This document shows positions 25,026 through 34,916 of a stretch of DNA of 37,596 nucleotides, piece after piece. Origin of the DNA: Spartobacteria bacterium (GTDB lineage: Bacteria; Verrucomicrobiota; Kiritimatiellia; RZYC01). The DNA is taken from assembly GCA_009930475.1 (NCBI GenBank), contig RZYC01000038.1, forward strand, positions 1-37,596, in the 5' to 3' direction. A program made the translations under genes and the position numbers. Under the pieces are notes generated by a model. The model ran no database searches. It was not told the DNA's origin and worked only from the letters and a program-made list of their open reading frames with translations. How positions within the stretch are numbered: the stretch's first letter is position 1; the number at the start of each line of letters is the position of its first letter.

Positions 25026-27737
25026 GTGAATACGGAATGCATTGGTTCACGAGATGGAGATCAGCAATCTTCGGGCGATGCGGGTCGTGACTATCGTAAG
25101 ATTTTCGCTCATATGCTTGACGGCTACGCATTGCATGAGCTCATATGTGATGATCAAGGAAACCCGGTGGATTATCGTTTTCTGGATCTAAACCCTTCTT
25201 TCGAACGTATAACGGGGCTTGAGGCGAAGAGCTTGCGGGGGCGCACCGTGCTGGAGGTCCTTCCGCAAACCGAACCTTTTTGGATAGAGACCTATGGACG
25301 GGTTGTTTTAACGGGTGAGCCGGTTCATTTTACACATGTCAGCGGAGCCCTGAACCGGCATTTTGAGGTGTCGGCCTTTCGAACGGCACCTCGTCAGTTT
25401 GCCTGCACTTTTTCCGATATCACAGATCGTAAACAGGCTGAAGAACGGCTGCGCGAAAGTGAAGAAAAGCGGCGGCGGTTATTTGAAAAAATGAGTGAAG
25501 GGGTGTTTTATCAGTTGGTGGATGGCACGTTAACAGATGTAAATGATGCGGCTCTGCGAATGGTTGGGTTGAGCCGGGAAGAGTTTCTAAGCCGCACATC
25601 CATGACTTCCGAATGGAGTGTCATCAAGGAAGACGGAACACCGATGAAGTGGATCGATCATCCCTCCATGCAGGCTATGAGAACGCGGCGGCCCGTTCAG
25701 GATGTGATGGTTGGGATTTGGAACCCGGTGACCAATGATTACACATGGGTGGCCGTAAGCGCGATTCCAGAATTTCGCGATGGAGAGCAGGCGCCCTATC
25801 AGGCTGTGGTCACCATGCATGATCTTACCGAACGCATACAAGCTGAAGAGGCGTTGAAGCAAAGTGAGCACCGGTTCAGGAGTCTGTATGATAATGCACC
25901 ATTGTCCTATCAGTCCCTGGATGAAACCGGCTGTTTTCTGGATGTCAATCCGTACTGGTTGCAAACACTGGGGTATTCGCTGGAAGAGGTTATCGGAAAG
26001 CCGTTCACTGATTTTCTTCATCCTGACTGGGTTCCGCTGTTTGAAGAAAAATTCCCTGACTTTAAACGCAGAGGGAGCGTTTCCGATGTTCAATATCGCA
26101 TGCGGCACAAACAGGGACACTATCGGGATGTATCCTTCAACGGGTGTATAGGATGTCAAACCGATGGACGGGTTCAGACATACTGTGTTTTTCAGGATAT
26201 TACAGAAAGAGAGAATGCACGGCGTGAACTCGCGGAAGAAAAGGAACGTCTGGCTGTAACCCTGCGCAGTATTGGCGACGGGGTGATTTCTACAGATACT
26301 GATGGCCGGATTGTTATGCTTAACAGAGCTGCCGAGGTGCTGACGGGGTGGTCTTCCGATGAAGCAGCGGGGCGCAGACTTCCTGATGTGTTTCATATTA
26401 TTCATGAATCTACGAGGAAGTTGTGTGAAAATCCGGTGGAGAAAGTTCTCGCAACGGGGGGCATCGTGGAACTGGCCAATCACACCTGTCTGATCGCCAG
26501 AGATGGAAAGGAGATCACGATTGCGGACAGCGGAGCACCCATTCATGACAAAAACAGCCGAATTATTGGTGTGGTACTGGTATTTCGGGATATGACGGAA
26601 CGCCAACGGCTGGATGATTCCCTTCGAAGGGCACAGAAATTGGAATCGCTAGGTCTGCTGGCGGGGGGCATTGCCCATGATTTCAACAATCTGCTGACTG
26701 GTATCTTCGGTTACCTCGAAATGGCCAGAGAATATTCCAGTGAAGACGATGTTGTTCATTTCCTGGATGGCTCATTAGCCAGTATTGATCGGGCCAAAGC
26801 ACTGACTCGGCAGTTGCTGACCTTTTCCAAAGGCGGTGCCCCCATAAAAAAAGTTGAATACCTGTTTCCCTTTGTTCAGGAAACGGTTCAGTTTGCCTTG
26901 AGCGGTTCTTCTGTGAGCAGTCGTTGCAGCATCGCAGAAGGTTTGTGGTCCTGTGATTATGATAAAAACCAACTTGGGCAGGTTATCGACAACGTGACCA
27001 TCAATGCCCAGCAGGCCATGCCCGGAGGAGGTATACTTCTGGTGACTGCGACCAATGTCGTGCTGGCTCCCGGCGACCACGCCTCATTGAAGGCCGGCCA
27101 GTACGTGAAGTTGTCGTTGCAGGATCAGGGCATCGGGATACCCAAAGAGATCATACCCCGCATTTTTGACCCCTATTATACCACAAAGGCAGCAGGGCAC
27201 GGGCTTGGACTGTCCACCTGTTACTCCATTATGCAGAAGCATGGCGGCTGCATTGACGTTGAATCGGAACCCGGAAAAGGCAGTACCTTTCACCTGTATC
27301 TTCCTGCGACGAGCGAACAGGCTGACCCGGTGATCAAGGCAAAAGGACGCCGGTACAATGGGGCCGGAACGTTCTTGGTTATGGATGATGAAAAAAACAT
27401 ATGTAAACTGATCAAACTCATGCTGGAGTCTTCCGGCTATCAAGTTGTTATCAAATATGACGGAGCGGAAGCTCTGGCATTTGTCGAGGCTGAAATGGAC
27501 GCAGGCCGCCCATTAGCCGGTATGATCTTTGATCTGACGATTCCGGGCGGCATGGGCGGGAAAGAAACCATCAGCAGAATCAGGAATATCTGTTCAGAGA
27601 CCCCCGTTTTTGTGGCCAGCGGCTACTCAGATGATCCCATCATGTCCGATCCGGAACGGTACGGATTTACAGCGAGCATTATAAAGCCCTTCAGGAAGGC
27701 CGAATTGTTTGCCGTGCTTGAACAGTACATGAAGTGA
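25026..27737 (+). CDS. Hybrid sensor histidine kinase with four PAS domains and a C-terminal receiver
   Basis: A 903-aa cytoplasmic-looking kinase with no transmembrane segment. I start at GTG 25026 because AAAGGG ends 8 nt before it; GTG 25017 overlaps that site. Order: PAS (about 25-140), PAS (150-270), PAS (280-395), PAS (400-530), HisKA with H551 in [13 protein letters not shown], ATPase domain with DQGIGIP and GHGLGLST, and a receiver with D836 in [10 protein letters not shown]. The HDFNN H-box is typical of the hybrid PAS kinases found in environmental bacteria. No response-regulator gene adjoins, so the output is unknown; the receiver may pass phosphate to a distant partner or control the kinase itself. 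Confidence 0.93.
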   Translation: MNTECIGSRDGDQQSSGDAGRDYRKIFAHMLDGYALHELICDDQGNPVDYRFLDLNPSFERITGLEAKSLRGRTVLEVLPQTEPFWIETYGRVVLTGEPVHFTHVSGALNRHFEVSAFRTAPRQFACTFSDITDRKQAEERLRESEEKRRRLFEKMSEGVFYQLVDGTLTDVNDAALRMVGLSREEFLSRTSMTSEWSVIKEDGTPMKWIDHPSMQAMRTRRPVQDVMVGIWNPVTNDYTWVAVSAIPEFRDGEQAPYQAVVTMHDLTERIQAEEALKQSEHRFRSLYDNAPLSYQSLDETGCFLDVNPYWLQTLGYSLEEVIGKPFTDFLHPDWVPLFEEKFPDFKRRGSVSDVQYRMRHKQGHYRDVSFNGCIGCQTDGRVQTYCVFQDITERENARRELAEEKERLAVTLRSIGDGVISTDTDGRIVMLNRAAEVLTGWSSDEAAGRRLPDVFHIIHESTRKLCENPVEKVLATGGIVELANHTCLIARDGKEITIADSGAPIHDKNSRIIGVVLVFRDMTERQRLDDSLRRAQKLESLGLLAGGIAHDFNNLLTGIFGYLEMAREYSSEDDVVHFLDGSLASIDRAKALTRQLLTFSKGGAPIKKVEYLFPFVQETVQFALSGSSVSSRCSIAEGLWSCDYDKNQLGQVIDNVTINAQQAMPGGGILLVTATNVVLAPGDHASLKAGQYVKLSLQDQGIGIPKEIIPRIFDPYYTTKAAGHGLGLSTCYSIMQKHGGCIDVESEPGKGSTFHLYLPATSEQADPVIKAKGRRYNGAGTFLVMDDEKNICKLIKLMLESSGYQVVIKYDGAEALAFVEAEMDAGRPLAGMIFDLTIPGGMGGKETISRIRNICSETPVFVASGYSDDPIMSDPERYGFTASIIKPFRKAELFAVLEQYMK

Positions 27738-27842
27738 ACGGTGCTCGGTGTCAGTGTGTCTATGCGTGACGCGGAAGTCCATAAGGATGCTGCACATAAA
27801 TGATGGTTATATTGCCTTTCAGGATTTTGATTTTTTTGAATA

Positions 27843-27875
27843 AAAAAAACGACTCGGCCGGCGAGTCGTTTTTTT
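27843..27875. terminator. Bidirectional rho-independent terminator
   Basis: A stem ACGACTCG/CGAGTCGT with a 5-nt loop, lengthened by A-runs and T-runs to 14 bp (27843-27856 with 27862-27875). T-runs follow on both strands. It lies between the convergent hybrid kinase and glyS genes and can end both. Confidence 0.9.
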
Positions 27876-27882
27876 AAGCATA

Positions 27883-29304
27883 TTACAGGGCTTCTTCGAT
27901 TTTATGGACGACTTCTTCCATAGGAATGCGCACCTGCTGCATGCTGTCACGATCACGCATTGTGACGGTGTTGTCTTCCAGTGTATCAAAGTCGACGGTG
28001 ATGCCGAATGGGGTTCCGATTTCATCCTGCCGGCGATAGCGACGGCCAATGGCTCCGGTCTGATCGTAGAAGACTGGCCAGCGTTTGCGAAGTGATTTAT
28101 ACAGATCCTGTGCCTTTTCAACCAGTTCCGGTTTGTTTTTCAACAGCGGGAATACGGCTGCTTTGAATGGGGCGATACATGGTTCAAAGCCCATTACAGT
28201 GCGTTTTTCATAGCCATCCATGGATGCTTTTTTATCATTGGGGTCGGCTTCAATGACGGCATTGTCGCCGTCGCCTTTGGGCACCCATTCTTCGCGATAG
28301 GATTCACAGAGAATGGCCAGCATGATGCGATCAACACCGGCAGACGGTTCGATCACATGGGGAATGAAGCGTTCACCCGTTACCTGATCAAAGTATTCCA
28401 GTTTTTTCCCGCTGAACTCCTGATGACGACTCAGATCGTAATTTCCTCGGGCCGCAATGCCTTCCAGTTCTTGGATGCCGAAGGGAAATTCGTAGGCTAC
28501 ATCTGTGCAGGCTTTGGCGTAGTGCGCCAGTTTTTCTTTAGCGTGGATATCATAATGGAGGCTTTCTTTGGGGAGTCCGACGCGCTGATACCATTTCATA
28601 CGCTCATCGACCCAATATTTATGCCATTCAAGATCCGTATCGGGTTTAATGAAGAATTCCATTTCCATCTGCTCAAATTCGCGGGAGCGGAACGTGTAAT
28701 TACGGGGATTGATTTCATTACGGAATGATTTGCCAATTTGTGCAATACCGAAGGGAATCTTCTGGCGCGCCACGGAATTGACGTTATCAAACTGTGCAAA
28801 AATGGCCTGCGCTGTTTCTGGACGCAGATAGGCCACGGCGGCACCGTCTTCGACTGGACCCACATATGTTTTGAACATCAAATTGAAATCGCGCGGCGGC
28901 GTTAGTGTTGCAGCACCGCAGTGCGGGCACCGAACTCCTTCAGGCAGTTGGCCGTCTGTGCCAAGCTCAACACCGAGTTCTTCACAAATATGATCGGCGC
29001 GAAAACGATGTTTACACGTTGTGCAGTCAACCATCGGATCGGAAAAACCGGACAAATGCCCAGAGGCCTCCCAAATGCGCGGATGCATAATAATGGAGGC
29101 ATCAAGACCCACAACATCGTCGCGTTCCTGAACCATTGACCGCCACCAGTTTTCGCGGATGTTGCGCTTCATTTCTGTGCCCAGCGGGCCGTAATCCCAG
29201 AACCCGTTGATACCGCCATAAATCTCAGAACTCTGAAAAATAAACCCTCTGCGCTTACACAGCGATGCCAGCGCTTCCATTGTGATCGGATATTTTCTAC
29301 TCAT
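27883..29304 (-). CDS. glyS: Glycyl-tRNA synthetase, dimeric (alpha2) type
   Basis: Charges tRNA-Gly. The 473-aa protein is the single-chain class II type, not the alpha2-beta2 GlyQ/GlyS type. It starts [28 protein letters not shown], and motif 2 is [25 protein letters not shown]. Motif 3 lies in [15 protein letters not shown]. Two Cys pairs (CTTCKH and CPHCG) form a zinc-type insertion. The C-terminal anticodon-binding domain has [19 protein letters not shown]. The gene is monocistronic, with a shared terminator beyond its stop. Confidence 0.95.
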   Translation of the reverse strand: MSRKYPITMEALASLCKRRGFIFQSSEIYGGINGFWDYGPLGTEMKRNIRENWWRSMVQERDDVVGLDASIIMHPRIWEASGHLSGFSDPMVDCTTCKHRFRADHICEELGVELGTDGQLPEGVRCPHCGAATLTPPRDFNLMFKTYVGPVEDGAAVAYLRPETAQAIFAQFDNVNSVARQKIPFGIAQIGKSFRNEINPRNYTFRSREFEQMEMEFFIKPDTDLEWHKYWVDERMKWYQRVGLPKESLHYDIHAKEKLAHYAKACTDVAYEFPFGIQELEGIAARGNYDLSRHQEFSGKKLEYFDQVTGERFIPHVIEPSAGVDRIMLAILCESYREEWVPKGDGDNAVIEADPNDKKASMDGYEKRTVMGFEPCIAPFKAAVFPLLKNKPELVEKAQDLYKSLRKRWPVFYDQTGAIGRRYRRQDEIGTPFGITVDFDTLEDNTVTMRDRDSMQQVRIPMEEVVHKIEEAL

Positions 29305-29489
29305 ATGTGCAAATCTCTCGTTTACGTCTTTCGACGAGTTTTATTATGCCACTAATCTACTTACTTAATAAAACAAAAGGATGACTGTTATGACTCGCAA
29401 TCATCGAAAGGACACATTTAATCCATTCTAGGCTTGCAGTACAGGCTTAATCCAAGAAAATGTGACTGTTTTCGGGAACTTTTATTAGT
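29305..29489. other. Intergenic region between glyS and the FHA/stalk gene
   Basis: 185 nt between divergent genes; promoters for both must lie here, but I see no confident -35/-10 pair. There is a small GTCTTTCGAC hairpin near 29327 and no T-box specifier/terminator arrangement before glyS. Confidence 0.4.
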
Positions 29490-30881
29490 ATGATCTATAA
29501 ACTCATTTTTAAAAACGGGCCGTCCGCAGGACGCAGCATTTCGATCCAGCACGGTTCGATCATTATCGGTCGGGCAGATGGCTGTTCCATTCGTTTAACT
29601 GATCCCTATCTCGCAGACCAGCACTGCGAAATTGAATGGAGGGGCAGCCGTGCCGTTTTAAAACGCCTTTGCGCCCATGGCCGTATTTCTATCAACGGGG
29701 AGCATGTAGAAAAAGAACAGACGCTGGCCAACGGCGACGTGCTGGAACTGGGCGGTATTCAGCTTGGATTCATTCGTCCACGCGATCCTCTCACGGAACA
29801 GGTTCGTCGTGTAGGGTTTATCCAGTCGCTAACTTTTGTAGCTGTGGCACTGATCTTATTGCTCGAATTACTTTTTTTGGTGGGGCTGTCGCTCTGGCGT
29901 GTCGACAAAATGGCCTTGCCGCCTAAGATTGATGAGATCAAACCTGCCCCTGTAGAAGAAAAGCATGTTGTGCAAATGCCTACCGACACCCCGACGCCGA
30001 CGGCCACACCTACGGCGACATGGACACCCACTCCGTCACCCACACCCACGTGGACGCCTACCGCAACACCTACCGCGACAGCCACCCCGACGCCCACGCC
30101 CGAACCGACGGCAACTCCCGCGCCCACATCCACGCCGACGGTCGTGCCCATTCCGACAGCAACGCCAACCACGGAACCCACAGCAACGCCGACGGTCGTG
30201 CCCGTTCCGACAGCAACGCCAACCACCGAACCCACAGCAACGCCGGTGGTCGTGCCCGCTCCGACAGCAACGCCAATCACGGAACCGACAGCAATGCCGA
30301 CGGCCGTGCCCGCTCCGACAGCAACGCCAATCACGGAACCGACAGCAACGCCGACGGTCGTGCCCGCTCCGACAGCAACGCCAACCATGGTGCCCACACC
30401 TACACCCATTCCCACACCACAGCCAACCGCGATTCCGACGTTTATCCCGACCCCGACGGCAGAGCCTGTTGTGCCTGATGACCAGCTGGAGGTGCAGCGC
30501 AAAATTGAGGAGCGAGTTGAGGCCTATGAAAATTTGGAAACACGTCTGGGGGTCAATGAAACGCCACTGGCTTTAATTGCCCGTCCGATGGTTTTAGAAG
30601 CGTTCCCTGATTTGATTCATGAAAATTACAAAGAGGCCGATATACAAGTGGAACGAGCACAGATTGTTGCACCCGATTATTTCTCGACCTATACGCTTCG
30701 GGCAAAAATTATGATGAAACAGCATCGGTATTCGGAGGCCGTGAATCAACTGGTGAAGCTCAAACGGATTGCAGGAGAGGGACCGTGGAGCAACTATGCC
30801 GATCGCCTGTTGGAGCGAGTTCAGGCACTGCAGTTTCGTCATGAAAAAAGACAGGGAAACACTACGGATACGCCTCAATGA
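29490..30881 (+). CDS. Transmembrane FHA protein with Pro-Thr stalk and TPR-like C-terminus
   Basis: A 463-aa protein with a clear modular plan. The cytoplasmic FHA domain (about 1-95) has [25 protein letters not shown] and ISINGEHV. One transmembrane helix follows ([24 protein letters not shown], about 112-134). Residues about 160-325 are nearly all Pro, Thr, Ala and Val, with a tandem 18-residue repeat ([18 protein letters not shown]). The last 135 residues are helical with a TPR-like pattern ([27 protein letters not shown]). The stalk would carry the C-terminus away from the membrane on the outer side. Its stop overlaps the next gene's start (ATGA). Confidence 0.88.
   Translation: MIYKLIFKNGPSAGRSISIQHGSIIIGRADGCSIRLTDPYLADQHCEIEWRGSRAVLKRLCAHGRISINGEHVEKEQTLANGDVLELGGIQLGFIRPRDPLTEQVRRVGFIQSLTFVAVALILLLELLFLVGLSLWRVDKMALPPKIDEIKPAPVEEKHVVQMPTDTPTPTATPTATWTPTPSPTPTWTPTATPTATATPTPTPEPTATPAPTSTPTVVPIPTATPTTEPTATPTVVPVPTATPTTEPTATPVVVPAPTATPITEPTAMPTAVPAPTATPITEPTATPTVVPAPTATPTMVPTPTPIPTPQPTAIPTFIPTPTAEPVVPDDQLEVQRKIEERVEAYENLETRLGVNETPLALIARPMVLEAFPDLIHENYKEADIQVERAQIVAPDYFSTYTLRAKIMMKQHRYSEAVNQLVKLKRIAGEGPWSNYADRLLERVQALQFRHEKRQGNTTDTPQ
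30132..30401 (+). repeat. Five tandem 54-bp repeats within the Pro-Thr stalk
   Basis: Units at 30132, 30186, 30240, 30294 and 30348, each 54 bp (18 codons). The first four differ at only a few bases, and synonymous sites also match, so the array expanded recently by duplication or slippage. The fifth unit has a different 3' end. Neighbouring sequence is imperfect TP-rich repeat without a fixed period. Confidence 0.85.
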
Positions 30882-32518
30882 AAAACGGATGGCGAGGCAT
30901 CCTGCTTCTTTTCGTTTTGATTAGCATGCGATGCTATGCCCTTGCTCCTCATGAACTGCTTCTGATCGTCAATGAGAATGATTCCAGTTCTCTCGCCATC
31001 GCCGGCAGCTTTGCCTATCAGCGCGGTATTCCTGCGGAAAACATCATCTATTTGAAGGGCGATACCACATGGAGTACAGCCCCTTATTATTGCTCTTACG
31101 CCGCGTTCCTTGAGCATATTTATCGCCCGGTAGTCGCTGAGCTGGAGGAACGAAAATTGTCCCATGTATTGGCATGGGTTTACTCTTCCGGCTTCCCTGT
31201 GCGGATCAATACGGGGAAAACGGATGCGCTGTCTTTGCAGGGCGCCACATGGCTGGGCGGCGCGCTCCCGAGCGCTGATGATATAAAAAAAGGGGCATAC
31301 CGTTCACCGATTTATCCGGGGCCCGATCCTGATTCATCCCAGGTCGCGGCCATTGCCAGCTTTGCAACCCTGCACAATCGACACTCCGAAGCATGGAATT
31401 GGCCCAGTATGATGCTTGGATTCACAGGCGATCGAGGTAATTCCATTGCCGAAATTGATGCATGTATTAAGCGCGGTGCGCTGTCTGATGGTTCGAAACC
31501 CCGTGGAACTGTATTCCTTGTGACCAATAATGATGTTCGATCCAAATGCAGAGCATGGATGTTTCAAACCGTGATCGATCAATTGAAGTTACGCGGAATT
31601 ATGTCTGAAACGGTCGGAAAAGCACCCCGAAATGTACCTCATATTTTGGGAATCATGGATGGACTGGCTCATGTGACACCTAAGCAATGCGGGACATTTC
31701 AGGCGGGTGCCTATGCCGATCACCTCACCAGTTGTGGCGCAATATTCAATGAGCCGGAACAGACCAAATGTACGGAATGGATTTCTGCAGGTGCTACGGC
31801 AACAGCCGGGGCAGTGGTGGAGCCCTATGCCTTGTGGACTAAATTTCCAACCCCCATTTTTTTCGTTCATTATGCGTCGGGCCTATCTATGATAGAATCG
31901 CTATATCAGTCACTGCGATGCCCGTTGCAGGTGCTGTTGCTCGGAGAACCATTGGCATGCCCCTGGCGCTCATGGTTTTCGGTCACGACCATAAAGCTGG
32001 AGGAAAATCCCGGGGAACGTACCCTGACATTTATTTCGCAGGTACTTCCCCGTTTACCTATGCGAATGAGTTTTTCCTACTACTTGGATGGCCGCGAAAT
32101 AGCCAAAAATACGGGAGACGTATTGAAGCTGGATGCAAATAAATGCGGGGATGGATGGCATCGCCTTCGAGTGGTCGCTGAAACAACCGGTTCCATTCGT
32201 CATAGTTCTTTCAGTATTCACGATTTCTATGTATCCATGCATGATACAACGATCCAGTGGACGCAATTGCAGCGTGCCAAACCCGGCTCCTTAGCTCACT
32301 CGTATGACACCACCTTGAGCACGTCGTTTGTTCCTGGTCGAATCGGACTCATGAGCAACGGACGCATCATTTACGAGCAAATAGGGACGAACAACACGAT
32401 GACCATCCCGTTTCCTCCGAAAACGGCCTCGCTCGGATACCAGACATGGCAGGCTTTTGCGGATCAGGGCACAACACGCATTTTTTCTGAGCCATATGTC
32501 ATTCAGGTGACGAAATAG
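30878..32518 (+). CDS. Secreted TIGR03790-type protein of unknown function
   Basis: A 546-aa protein with a signal peptide (about 1-21: [15 protein letters not shown]). The N-terminal [33 protein letters not shown] and the block [14 protein letters not shown] through [16 protein letters not shown] and [10 protein letters not shown] match my recollection of the TIGR03790 family. The ending GEP-LA-P and the Rossmann-like layout resemble clan CD (gingipain/caspase-like) peptidases; H282 and C286 are candidate functional residues, but no catalytic dyad is established. The C-terminal 150 residues look like beta-sandwich. The ATG overlaps the stop of the FHA/stalk gene (30878-30881), so the two are probably co-translated. 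Confidence 0.8.
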   Translation: MKNGWRGILLLFVLISMRCYALAPHELLLIVNENDSSSLAIAGSFAYQRGIPAENIIYLKGDTTWSTAPYYCSYAAFLEHIYRPVVAELEERKLSHVLAWVYSSGFPVRINTGKTDALSLQGATWLGGALPSADDIKKGAYRSPIYPGPDPDSSQVAAIASFATLHNRHSEAWNWPSMMLGFTGDRGNSIAEIDACIKRGALSDGSKPRGTVFLVTNNDVRSKCRAWMFQTVIDQLKLRGIMSETVGKAPRNVPHILGIMDGLAHVTPKQCGTFQAGAYADHLTSCGAIFNEPEQTKCTEWISAGATATAGAVVEPYALWTKFPTPIFFVHYASGLSMIESLYQSLRCPLQVLLLGEPLACPWRSWFSVTTIKLEENPGERTLTFISQVLPRLPMRMSFSYYLDGREIAKNTGDVLKLDANKCGDGWHRLRVVAETTGSIRHSSFSIHDFYVSMHDTTIQWTQLQRAKPGSLAHSYDTTLSTSFVPGRIGLMSNGRIIYEQIGTNNTMTIPFPPKTASLGYQTWQAFADQGTTRIFSEPYVIQVTK

Positions 32519-32534
32519 CAAATGTTCGCATCCG

Positions 32535-33548
32535 TTAGCACCAGTGACCCAAATCGCGAATTGTATACATATCGCCCCAGCCGCCGCGCATTTTACGTGC
32601 CCCTGTCTTGCGATGAATCCCGAATAAACCCGTATTTTTCGTAAAGAACTCCTCCACAAACTCCTTCGACCCCAACACCAGGCCGTCGCAAAAATAGCGA
32701 CTCCGACACTGCAACCGCTCAAAATCCGATATTTTCATCCTTTTCCGCAGCTTGTCTGGAATCATATCCCGATCCAGCAGTGCAAAATCCGGATTCCTGC
32801 ATACTTCCGCATACATCAAAATCCGTTCCCAATACACATTGGATGCCTTGCTCCAATCATCCACCTTTTTCTTCGATCTCACTTCATCGTCCAGTCGCTC
32901 CACCCCCGATGCTAGCGTCATAATCCCTCGTTGAGCCGCCGCTGTGCCCCCCATTGCTTCACCCAATCCGCAAAATCGATACGACTTTGGATCATCCACG
33001 ATCCCCGCCCGTACCGGATTCATCTCAATATACGCCGCCATGGTACGCAAAGCCGGCCCATCCTCCACCAGTACGCTTTTAAACCGATGATCCCATAATG
33101 TTCCCTGTCGTCCATTATTTCGGTTATACCAGCAAGAAAACCGTTGTTTTACCTGTTTCATAAATTCGCTGATATCATGCATTCGCACCAGATAACGTTG
33201 TTTATCCTTTTTTATCAGACCCATTAACCCCGCCAACTTCCATTCGGCCCAGCGCACACGGATTTCGTCTACCTCTTCTTCTGTATACAAACAATGTAGC
33301 CGATGCATCAGCTCCTCATCCGTGATTTCCTGCACAGCATTGCGCTCCGGCTCCTCCAATAGCAGATGAACGTGATTGGTCATCACCGCATACGTCAGCA
33401 CATGCACCCCCGTAAATCCTTCTACCCGTCTAATTAACCGGCTCATGTGCTCTTTTTCCCGTGTACCTAGCAACATTTCGCGCCCCACAATGCGTGACAT
33501 GCAATGATAGTAAGCCAGGTGATCTCTTTTAATTCGTTTCTGATTCAT
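32535..33548 (-). CDS. REP-associated tyrosine transposase (RAYT), Y1/HUH family
   Basis: A single-strand transposase of the Y1 family, 337 aa from the ATG at 33548. The frame opens further back, to 33662, but that extension is hydrophobic and AT-rich and lies across the likely promoter. Key features: KRDHLAYYHCMSRIVGREM, the HUH motif TNHVHLLLE with H59 and H61, and the candidate catalytic Y141 in FMKQVKQRFSCWYNRNN, then LWDHRFKSVLVED and YIEMNPVRAGIV. The long C-terminal extension is typical of RAYTs, not of IS200/IS605 TnpA. No insertion-sequence ends flank it, consistent with a domesticated enzyme acting on palindromic repeats. Confidence 0.9.
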   Translation of the reverse strand: MNQKRIKRDHLAYYHCMSRIVGREMLLGTREKEHMSRLIRRVEGFTGVHVLTYAVMTNHVHLLLEEPERNAVQEITDEELMHRLHCLYTEEEVDEIRVRWAEWKLAGLMGLIKKDKQRYLVRMHDISEFMKQVKQRFSCWYNRNNGRQGTLWDHRFKSVLVEDGPALRTMAAYIEMNPVRAGIVDDPKSYRFCGLGEAMGGTAAAQRGIMTLASGVERLDDEVRSKKKVDDWSKASNVYWERILMYAEVCRNPDFALLDRDMIPDKLRKRMKISDFERLQCRSRYFCDGLVLGSKEFVEEFFTKNTGLFGIHRKTGARKMRGGWGDMYTIRDLGHWC

Positions 33549-33616
33549 AGGGGTATGAGAACACATATGCTGAAAATAAGCAACATATATATCTAAGAAA
33601 AGGATGCATATATACA

Positions 33617-33644
33617 TATATATTATTAATAATGGATAAATCAA
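33617..33644 (-). promoter_or_regulatory. Candidate promoter of the RAYT gene
   Basis: On the minus strand TTGATT (33644-33639) and TATATA (33622-33617) are 16 nt apart within a strongly AT-rich stretch (about 33585-33640) full of TATATA-like steps, about 70 nt before the start codon. Confidence 0.4.
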
Positions 33645-33717
33645 CCCGTTTACAGTTGCCAAATACGCGATGCGTCTTCATTTTATCATGGTGATTTTGT
33701 CAAATATAAGGACTGCT

Positions 33718-34734
33718 ATGAAAATCAAAGATCATGCCCCCATAATAAGCTTTATACCAAACAGCAATCGTTATGACGATATGCGCTATCGGCGATGCGG
33801 TCGAAGCGGCGTGGTGCTTCCGGCATTGTCGCTTGGTTTATGGCATAATTTCGGCCAGTTTTCTTCGCTGGGAACTGCGCGGAATATCTTGCGCACGGCT
33901 TTCGACCTTGGAATACTTCATTTTGATTTGGCAAATAATTATGGGCCGCCCTACGGTTCTGCTGAAGAAACCATGGGGCAGATCATGAAGCTTGATTTCC
34001 GACCTCATCGTGACGAGCTGTTTATCTCATCCAAGGCTGGATACGATATGTGGCCGGGTCCCTTTGGCAACGGCGGGTCACGAAAATATCTGATGTCCAG
34101 CATTGATCAGTCGCTTGTCCGCATGAAGCTGGATTACGTTGACCTTTTTTATCACCATTGTCCGGATCCGGATACTCCCATGGAGGAGACTATCGGTGCA
34201 TTGGACAGCATTGTTCGTCAAGGTAAAGCACTGTATGTTGGTCTTTCAAATTATACCGCTGCTCAAACGATGGGCGCATTAAAAATATTTAACCAGCTGG
34301 GGACGCCGTGCCTCATTCACCAGGCACGTTATTCGATGTTCGACCGCTGGGTGGAAGACGACGGTTTGTTAGAGCTTCTAGGGGAAGAAGGAATAGGACT
34401 GATCACCTTTTCGCCCTTGGCTCAAGGCATGCTGACGAATCGTTATTTAAACGGAATCCCAAAAAATTCACGCGCCGCTGATGAAAAATCCTATTTGCCA
34501 GCAGAGCGCGTCATTGCTTGTTTGCCAAAAATTCGTCAATTGGCATGCATCGCCGACCAGCGAGGGCAGAGCCTCGCTCAAATGGCGCTTGCGTGGCTTT
34601 TAAGCGATGTCCGCGTCACATCTGTTTTAATCGGAGCAAGTTCCCCGGAACAATTAAAAGAAAATGTGCACGCCATTGAAAAGGTGGAGTTCTCAGATGA
34701 GGAGCAGCGTCGCATCCGCGCCATCATTGCCTAA
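33718..34734 (+). CDS. Aldo/keto reductase, YghZ-like
   Basis: An NADPH-dependent aldehyde reductase of 338 aa from ATG 33718 (AAGGA five nt upstream; the open frame back to 33670 lacks such a site). The catalytic tetrad is visible: D70 and Y75 in HFDLANNYGPPYGSAEE, K106 in ISSKAG, and H147 in FYHHCPD. The NYGPPYG block and the GLITFSPLAQGMLTNRYL segment match the glyceraldehyde-3-phosphate/methylglyoxal reductase group (YghZ) and the Kv-beta subunits. C-terminal NADP-binding residues lie in SVLIGASSPEQLKENV. The role is probably aldehyde detoxification; the physiological substrate is unproven. Confidence 0.9.
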   Translation: MKIKDHAPIISFIPNSNRYDDMRYRRCGRSGVVLPALSLGLWHNFGQFSSLGTARNILRTAFDLGILHFDLANNYGPPYGSAEETMGQIMKLDFRPHRDELFISSKAGYDMWPGPFGNGGSRKYLMSSIDQSLVRMKLDYVDLFYHHCPDPDTPMEETIGALDSIVRQGKALYVGLSNYTAAQTMGALKIFNQLGTPCLIHQARYSMFDRWVEDDGLLELLGEEGIGLITFSPLAQGMLTNRYLNGIPKNSRAADEKSYLPAERVIACLPKIRQLACIADQRGQSLAQMALAWLLSDVRVTSVLIGASSPEQLKENVHAIEKVEFSDEEQRRIRAIIA

Positions 34735-34916
34735 TGAGTCGCGTGCCACGCCTTTTATACTATTATGATGGCAGCATGTCGCAAAAGTATAAATAATTGT
34801 TTCCATTTTTTCCGATGTCCTGAGGATGAACATCCTACAGCGGAGGTCGGGGTCGGCATAATTTTGAAGACGCGGGCACTCGACTTTTTCTTCATGTTCT
34901 GCTAGCTGTCGCGGTT
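34735..34916 (+). other. Leader region before proB
   Basis: 182 nt with no gene. AGGAT/ATCCT (34823-34836, loop GAAC) forms a small hairpin, and TATACT at 34756-34761 could be a -10 box without a good -35. I recognise no riboswitch or attenuator. Confidence 0.35.

Noticed and set aside
25587-26606. 339-codon minus-strand frame inside the hybrid kinase gene
   Set aside because: It lies wholly opposite intact PAS-coding sequence and has no recognisable domain or ribosome binding site.
29305-29489. T-box or glycine riboswitch before glyS
   Set aside because: No T-box sequence, specifier loop or terminator/antiterminator pair is visible, and the space is short.
29759-30502. 247-codon minus-strand frame made of Val-Gly repeats
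   Set aside because: It is the mirror image of the Pro-Thr repeat on the plus strand. The repeat codons keep the reverse frame open, and there is no start context.
34735-34916. Riboswitch or attenuator before proB
   Set aside because: Only one small hairpin without a T-run is seen, and no run of Pro codons forms a leader peptide.
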